Shown one piece after another: positions 55,823-58,929 of a DNA stretch of 58,929 nucleotides. The notes under the pieces are model-generated. The model saw only the letters and a list, made by a program, of their open reading frames with translations. It made no database searches and had not been told where the DNA came from. Origin of the DNA: DATFYM01 sp035315065 (GTDB taxonomy: Bacteria; Acidobacteriota; Terriglobia; UBA7540); contig DATFYM010000008.1 of the NCBI GenBank assembly GCA_035315065.1, forward strand, positions 1-58,929, in the 5' to 3' direction. The translations under genes were made by a program, and so were the position numbers. Every line of letters begins with the position of its first letter. Position 1 is the stretch's first letter.

Positions 55823-57211
55823 CTTCCTCCCCACCCACCCTTCTTTATTCACCTGGGGCGCGCGCCCGATGCCGAGCGATTCGGGAGGTACGTCCTCGGT
55901 AATGGTCGATCCCGCCGCCACGTACGACCCCTTGCCCACCCGCACCGGCGCCACCAACATGGTCCCACTGCCGATAAAGACGCCGTCTTCCATCACGGTA
56001 GGGTGTTTCTTCTCGCCGTCGTAGTTGCAGGTGACCGTGCCCGCGCCCACGTTCACCTTTTCGCCCAGCGTCGCATCGCCCAGGTAAGTGAGGTGGAGCG
56101 CTTTGGTGCCGCGCCCCACTTGCGATTTCTTCACCTCGACGAAGTTGCCGATGCGCGCCCCGTCTTCGAGCACCGCGCCGTCGCGGACGTGGGCAAACGG
56201 GCCCACGCTGGTATCCGAAGCCAGCATCGAGCTTGAGATCACCGAAGACTGACGTACCGTAACGCGATCGGCCAAGCTCGATTCAGTGATGGTGGAATAC
56301 GGCCCGAGTCGGCACCCGCGTCCCACGCTCGTCTTGCCCAGCAGGCTCACACCCGGCTCGATCACCGTGTCGGGACCCACTTCCACGAGTTCATCGATAT
56401 AGGTTACCTCCGGATGGACCACGGTCACTCCGGCGCGCATCAGGGCTTCCGCCTTGCGCCGCCGCAGGATGGACTCCATCTGCGCCAGCTCCACCCGATC
56501 GTTCACGCCCATCACCTCGCAGGGATCCTCAACGCGAAAGGCGATCACCTTCTCGCGGTGACGATTGAGGATGGCGGCGAGATCGGTGAGCAGGTATTCC
56601 TTCTGGGCGTTCTGGTCCGTCAGTTCGCCGAGGCGCGCCAAGAGTTTGGGGATATTGAAACAGATGATCCCCGAATTAATCTCCCGGATCCTCTTCTGGG
56701 CGGCGTTGGCGATTTTCTCTTCCACGATGGCGCGGATGCGGGCGCCGCCGGCGCGGACAATGCGGCCGTAGCCTTGCGGATTGTCGAGCACCGCGGTGAG
56801 AACGGTGGCGGCGGCGCGAGCCTTGACATGCGCCTCGATGAGGCCGCGCAAGGTTGCCGCGTCCAGCAAGGGAGCATCGCCTGCCATCACCAGCAAGGTC
56901 TGGCTCGGGCAGCGTTCGAGCTCGGGCCGGGCGACGATGAGCGCATGGCCGGTTCCCCGCTGTTCCTTCTGCTCGATGAAGGTAAGTCCGGGGCGTTCGA
57001 ACGCCTGGCGTACGGACTCCGCCTGGTGGCCCACCACCAGGTAGGCCCGGTCAGGCTGGAGCGTCAGCGCCGTGCGCAACGCGTACTCGCCTAACGGCAA
57101 GCCCGCCAGCGGATGGAGCATCTTGGAGCGATCGGACTTAAACCGGGTGGCTTTGCCGGCTGCCAGGATCAGGACGGAAAAGCTTCGTTGGCTAACTGTC
57201 TTATGTTTCAT
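55796..57211 (-). CDS. glmU: Bifunctional UDP-N-acetylglucosamine pyrophosphorylase / glucosamine-1-phosphate N-acetyltransferase
   Basis: 471 residues. Uridyltransferase N-half with LILAAGKATRFKSDRSKMLHPLAG (GxGTRM-like) and GDAPLL. Hexapeptide left-handed beta-helix C-half (GPDTVIEPGVSLLGKTSVGRGCRLGPYSTI). It makes UDP-GlcNAc for peptidoglycan and LPS. KSD in place of the usual MRS is a small variation at the nucleotide loop. The C-terminal tail is repeat-encoded. Confidence 0.95.
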   Translation of the reverse strand: MKHKTVSQRSFSVLILAAGKATRFKSDRSKMLHPLAGLPLGEYALRTALTLQPDRAYLVVGHQAESVRQAFERPGLTFIEQKEQRGTGHALIVARPELERCPSQTLLVMAGDAPLLDAATLRGLIEAHVKARAAATVLTAVLDNPQGYGRIVRAGGARIRAIVEEKIANAAQKRIREINSGIICFNIPKLLARLGELTDQNAQKEYLLTDLAAILNRHREKVIAFRVEDPCEVMGVNDRVELAQMESILRRRKAEALMRAGVTVVHPEVTYIDELVEVGPDTVIEPGVSLLGKTSVGRGCRLGPYSTITESSLADRVTVRQSSVISSSMLASDTSVGPFAHVRDGAVLEDGARIGNFVEVKKSQVGRGTKALHLTYLGDATLGEKVNVGAGTVTCNYDGEKKHPTVMEDGVFIGSGTMLVAPVRVGKGSYVAAGSTITEDVPPESLGIGRAPQVNKEGWVGRKKKAVGSKQ

Positions 57212-57740
57212 AAAGATAGTGGGATATCAGGTGATAACCAGCTTTGTTTTGATCAAGATAGTGGGACCCTCCAAAAACCCGCTTTTGGTGTCCTTTGTTT
57301 TCAACAATATAGTGGGACCCTCCTTCATTTCGACCCCCTTCACTGTCATTGCCCACCAGCCGTGAAGCTAACCCTGCACTGTTACTAAGTCTTTACCCCT
57401 CAATAACATAGATGTTTTGTGGTGTGCTAACATCCTTATTTTCATAAACATGGCGGCCTTCGAGTCAGTTTGCTCTGCCAGTTTGCTTTGGTAGATCGTA
57501 GACAGTAGACGGCAGGTGGCGGAAGAAGCCCTACCGCACATCGCTTCCAACCCCGTCCTCTGGTCCGCCTTCCGCGAACTACCGTTCACCCCCAAATGGG
57601 TTCGTAATGGGTTCGGTCCGCGGTGCGATCCTTTGTTTTCAATAAGTCAGTGGCTTCGGTTCTCAAAAAAACATGTGACTCGCTTCACAACCAAGCGGGA
57701 GTCAGGCGTCAGCATGAAGACGCCCACCTTCTGCTTCTCT
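57212..57740. repeat. Tandem AGTGGGACCC elements and related words, no gene
   Basis: Three tandem variants of a block about 40 bp long (TTTCATAAAGATAGTGGGATATCAGG; TTTTGATCAAGATAGTGGGACCCTCC; TTTTCAACAATATAGTGGGACCC). Then GTAGATCGTAGACAGTAGACGG words (57.5 kb). Then two fragments of the 19.7 kb element: AAATGGGTTCGTAATGGG and TTGTTTTCAATAAGTCAGTGGCTTC. No coding sequence. Confidence 0.75.
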
Positions 57741-58058
57741 TCATTGGGGCTGCTCATCATCTGGTACCGTCTCGACGCCGGGAATCTTCCGCCGCGGCAG
57801 AGGAGGAACCGGATCATGATGGTACCGCAAATTCCAGTAGTTCCACGAGCGCCGGTCGAAAACGCCGGCCGGCGGATGGTTAAGAACAGCTTCAAAGTCA
57901 GTCTCGGAATAATGCCTTAGGGTGGTAGCGATGTCGTCTAAAGTGCCATAAGTCATGACGTGGGCAAGGAATAGCTTGGGGTACTCGATAGCCTCGTCGG
58001 GGGTCTTGAACCAAACCACCCGCTTGGCAACGGCTCGGAGATCATCGGGATGGTTCAT
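57741..58058 (-). CDS. Small partner protein of the AbiEii-like toxin
   Basis: 105 residues, ATG sharing a base with the stop of the toxin gene (TGATG). MNHPDDLRAVAKRVVWFKTPDEAIEYPKLFLAHVMTYGTLDDIATTLRHYSETDFEAVLNHPPAGVFDRRSWNYWNLRY is a recurring acidobacterial companion. Probably the antitoxin or a cofactor of the nucleotidyltransferase; it has no known DNA-binding motif. Confidence 0.82.
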   Translation of the reverse strand: MNHPDDLRAVAKRVVWFKTPDEAIEYPKLFLAHVMTYGTLDDIATTLRHYSETDFEAVLNHPPAGVFDRRSWNYWNLRYHHDPVPPLPRRKIPGVETVPDDEQPQ

Positions 58059-58735
58059 CAGTTTTGTCCCCTGCTGCCTTTCCCAGTGATGCCGGGCCGG
58101 CCAACCATCAAGGGAAGCTCCCGTAAGTTTACCCCAAGCGCCGCGGCGCGAAGCTTGTTCTGAATCGCGACGCCCAATGACTTCAGGTCCCCATCCTCGA
58201 AGTACGCCAGTGCCTTGAGACTTAGCGCCCCATTGAACTCCTGGCCGTAGATCGCCTTGGCGGCAGCCAGACCCGTCGTTAAATCGATGCCGGCATCGAT
58301 GACTGCCGCGATGTCAACGTAGTCTTTGGCGAAGGCGCGTTGCTGAATGGTGGCGAGCTTGGTGGCAGCGACGTCGAGCAACGATGCCACCTGGATTTGG
58401 TTTTCCGCGATCACATCCGGGTCGTAAACCCGGTTCAGGCTCAGGGCGCCGAAAAAGGAGACTTTCACCGGTCCATCGCGGTCCAAGATCGCCGTTAGCG
58501 TATTGCTCTGGAATTGAATCATCTCGGCGTGCTTGAGGTAGCCGACGCTGTCCCGAAGGGCGGCGGGAGCGAAAGGCTGGTTAGAAAAGAAGTCAAAGTC
58601 CTCCGATTGCCGGTGCCTCAGCCGCAACGCTAAAGCGGTCCCGCCGTAGAGTACAAACCCTTTGGGAGTGGCGCTTAACTCTTCCCAAACCGCTCGCTGA
58701 GGGGCAGGGAGGGCGTTGAGGTCGGGCTTAAACAT
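58058..58735 (-). CDS. AbiEii/AbiGii-type nucleotidyltransferase toxin
   Basis: 225 residues. KGFVLYGGTALALRLRHRQSEDFDFFS (about 25-51) is the nucleotidyltransferase signature (GGTALxL...R.S.DxDFF; Asp46/Asp48). QVASLLDVAATKLATIQQRAFAKDYVDI follows. Such proteins act as toxins that modify RNA or tRNA, and many are phage-defence (AbiE) effectors. Paired with the small gene 57741-58058. Confidence 0.88.
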   Translation of the reverse strand: MFKPDLNALPAPQRAVWEELSATPKGFVLYGGTALALRLRHRQSEDFDFFSNQPFAPAALRDSVGYLKHAEMIQFQSNTLTAILDRDGPVKVSFFGALSLNRVYDPDVIAENQIQVASLLDVAATKLATIQQRAFAKDYVDIAAVIDAGIDLTTGLAAAKAIYGQEFNGALSLKALAYFEDGDLKSLGVAIQNKLRAAALGVNLRELPLMVGRPGITGKGSRGQN

Positions 58736-58859
58736 TTCTCCTCAGCTCAGTCTGGCTCACGCTCAGGATCCTCGTCTCCGAGCGGACGCAAGAAGCCCGT
58801 CCGCCACTCAAAACCAGTCTACTCCAAGATGACGGAGCTGTCAAGGTTGAAATTGAGTC

Positions 58860-58929
58860 TGATAGGCTACGCCAAATGAGAAATGCTGAATGCTGAACAG
58901 AAGAAAGGTAATCTTTCGTTCATCATTCA
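58860..58929. repeat. Word repeat (AATGCTGAATGCTGAAC type), cut by window edge
   Basis: AAATGCTGAATGCTGAAC followed by a loop and TTCATCATTCA, the start of an inverse arm; same class as the 26.2 kb hairpin. Confidence 0.6.

Overview
The window is about 58.9 kb of GC-rich bacterial chromosome that most likely comes from an Acidobacteriota member (soil or subsurface type). The basis is gene content rather than any marker search: hslV-hslU separated by a small acidic gene, a HipA-like kinase next to DUF3037, MscL with a C-terminal zinc ribbon, a fused aroD-aroE, several short proteins of acidobacterial look, and intergenic regions filled with degenerate word repeats. There is no rRNA operon, and the only obvious mobile elements are the edge of an integrated element at the left end and a decayed transposase tail near 22.8 kb.

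Layout. 1-0.8 kb: the N-terminal half of a tyrosine integrase directly downstream of tRNA-Leu(CAG), a classic island edge that continues outside the window. 1.2-3.6 kb: the HslVU protease. 3.7-13.9 kb: a serpin-like protein, a FnIII lipoprotein, acyl-CoA carboxylase beta subunit, MscL, an NCS1-type permease, a histone-H1-like protein and the HipA-like/DUF3037 pair. 14-21.4 kb (minus strand): a 2-oxoacid dehydrogenase locus with E2, E1-beta, two E1-alpha paralogues and lipB, which makes the lipoyl group E2 needs. 21.8-22.5 kb: an unusual HicAB-like pair. 23-30.9 kb: a housekeeping run (rplU, rpmA, obg, nadD, rsfS, rlmH, cobO-type transferase, accD, folC, plsC-like). 31-36 kb: a damaged RelE-like toxin with its antitoxin, an FHA-GAF-cyclase, a DHH phosphoesterase and a PAS-SpoIIE phosphatase, then tRNA-Leu(TAG). 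36.4-39 kb: a tight three-gene unit (MBL hydrolase, membrane protein, GrdB-like protein) whose last gene has an in-frame UGA read here as selenocysteine. 39.6-46.2 kb: trpE, a DUF7662-like gene, prolyl oligopeptidase, aroDE and a Nudix hydrolase. 46.2-48.3 kb: an OLD/AAA15-like ATPase with a PIN-like nuclease, preceded by a compact unannotated transcription unit (promoter, near-perfect Shine-Dalgarno, 15-codon ORF, four hairpins, terminator). 48.5-58.9 kb: a membrane protein, glycosyltransferase, pcm, a ThiF/MoeB-like enzyme, a class-A beta-lactamase-like hydrolase, three acidobacterial unknowns, glmU and an AbiEii-like toxin pair.

The two most notable signals are (1) the predicted selenoprotein at 38067-38990, with a hairpin that fits the bacterial SECIS model, and (2) the 48.0-48.3 kb small structured transcript. 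A third, genome-scale feature is the set of intergenic long hairpins built from short tandem 'words'. Each locus uses its own word, with arms up to 43 bp that are perfect or nearly so, and they often supply start codons or C-terminal tails to neighbouring genes.
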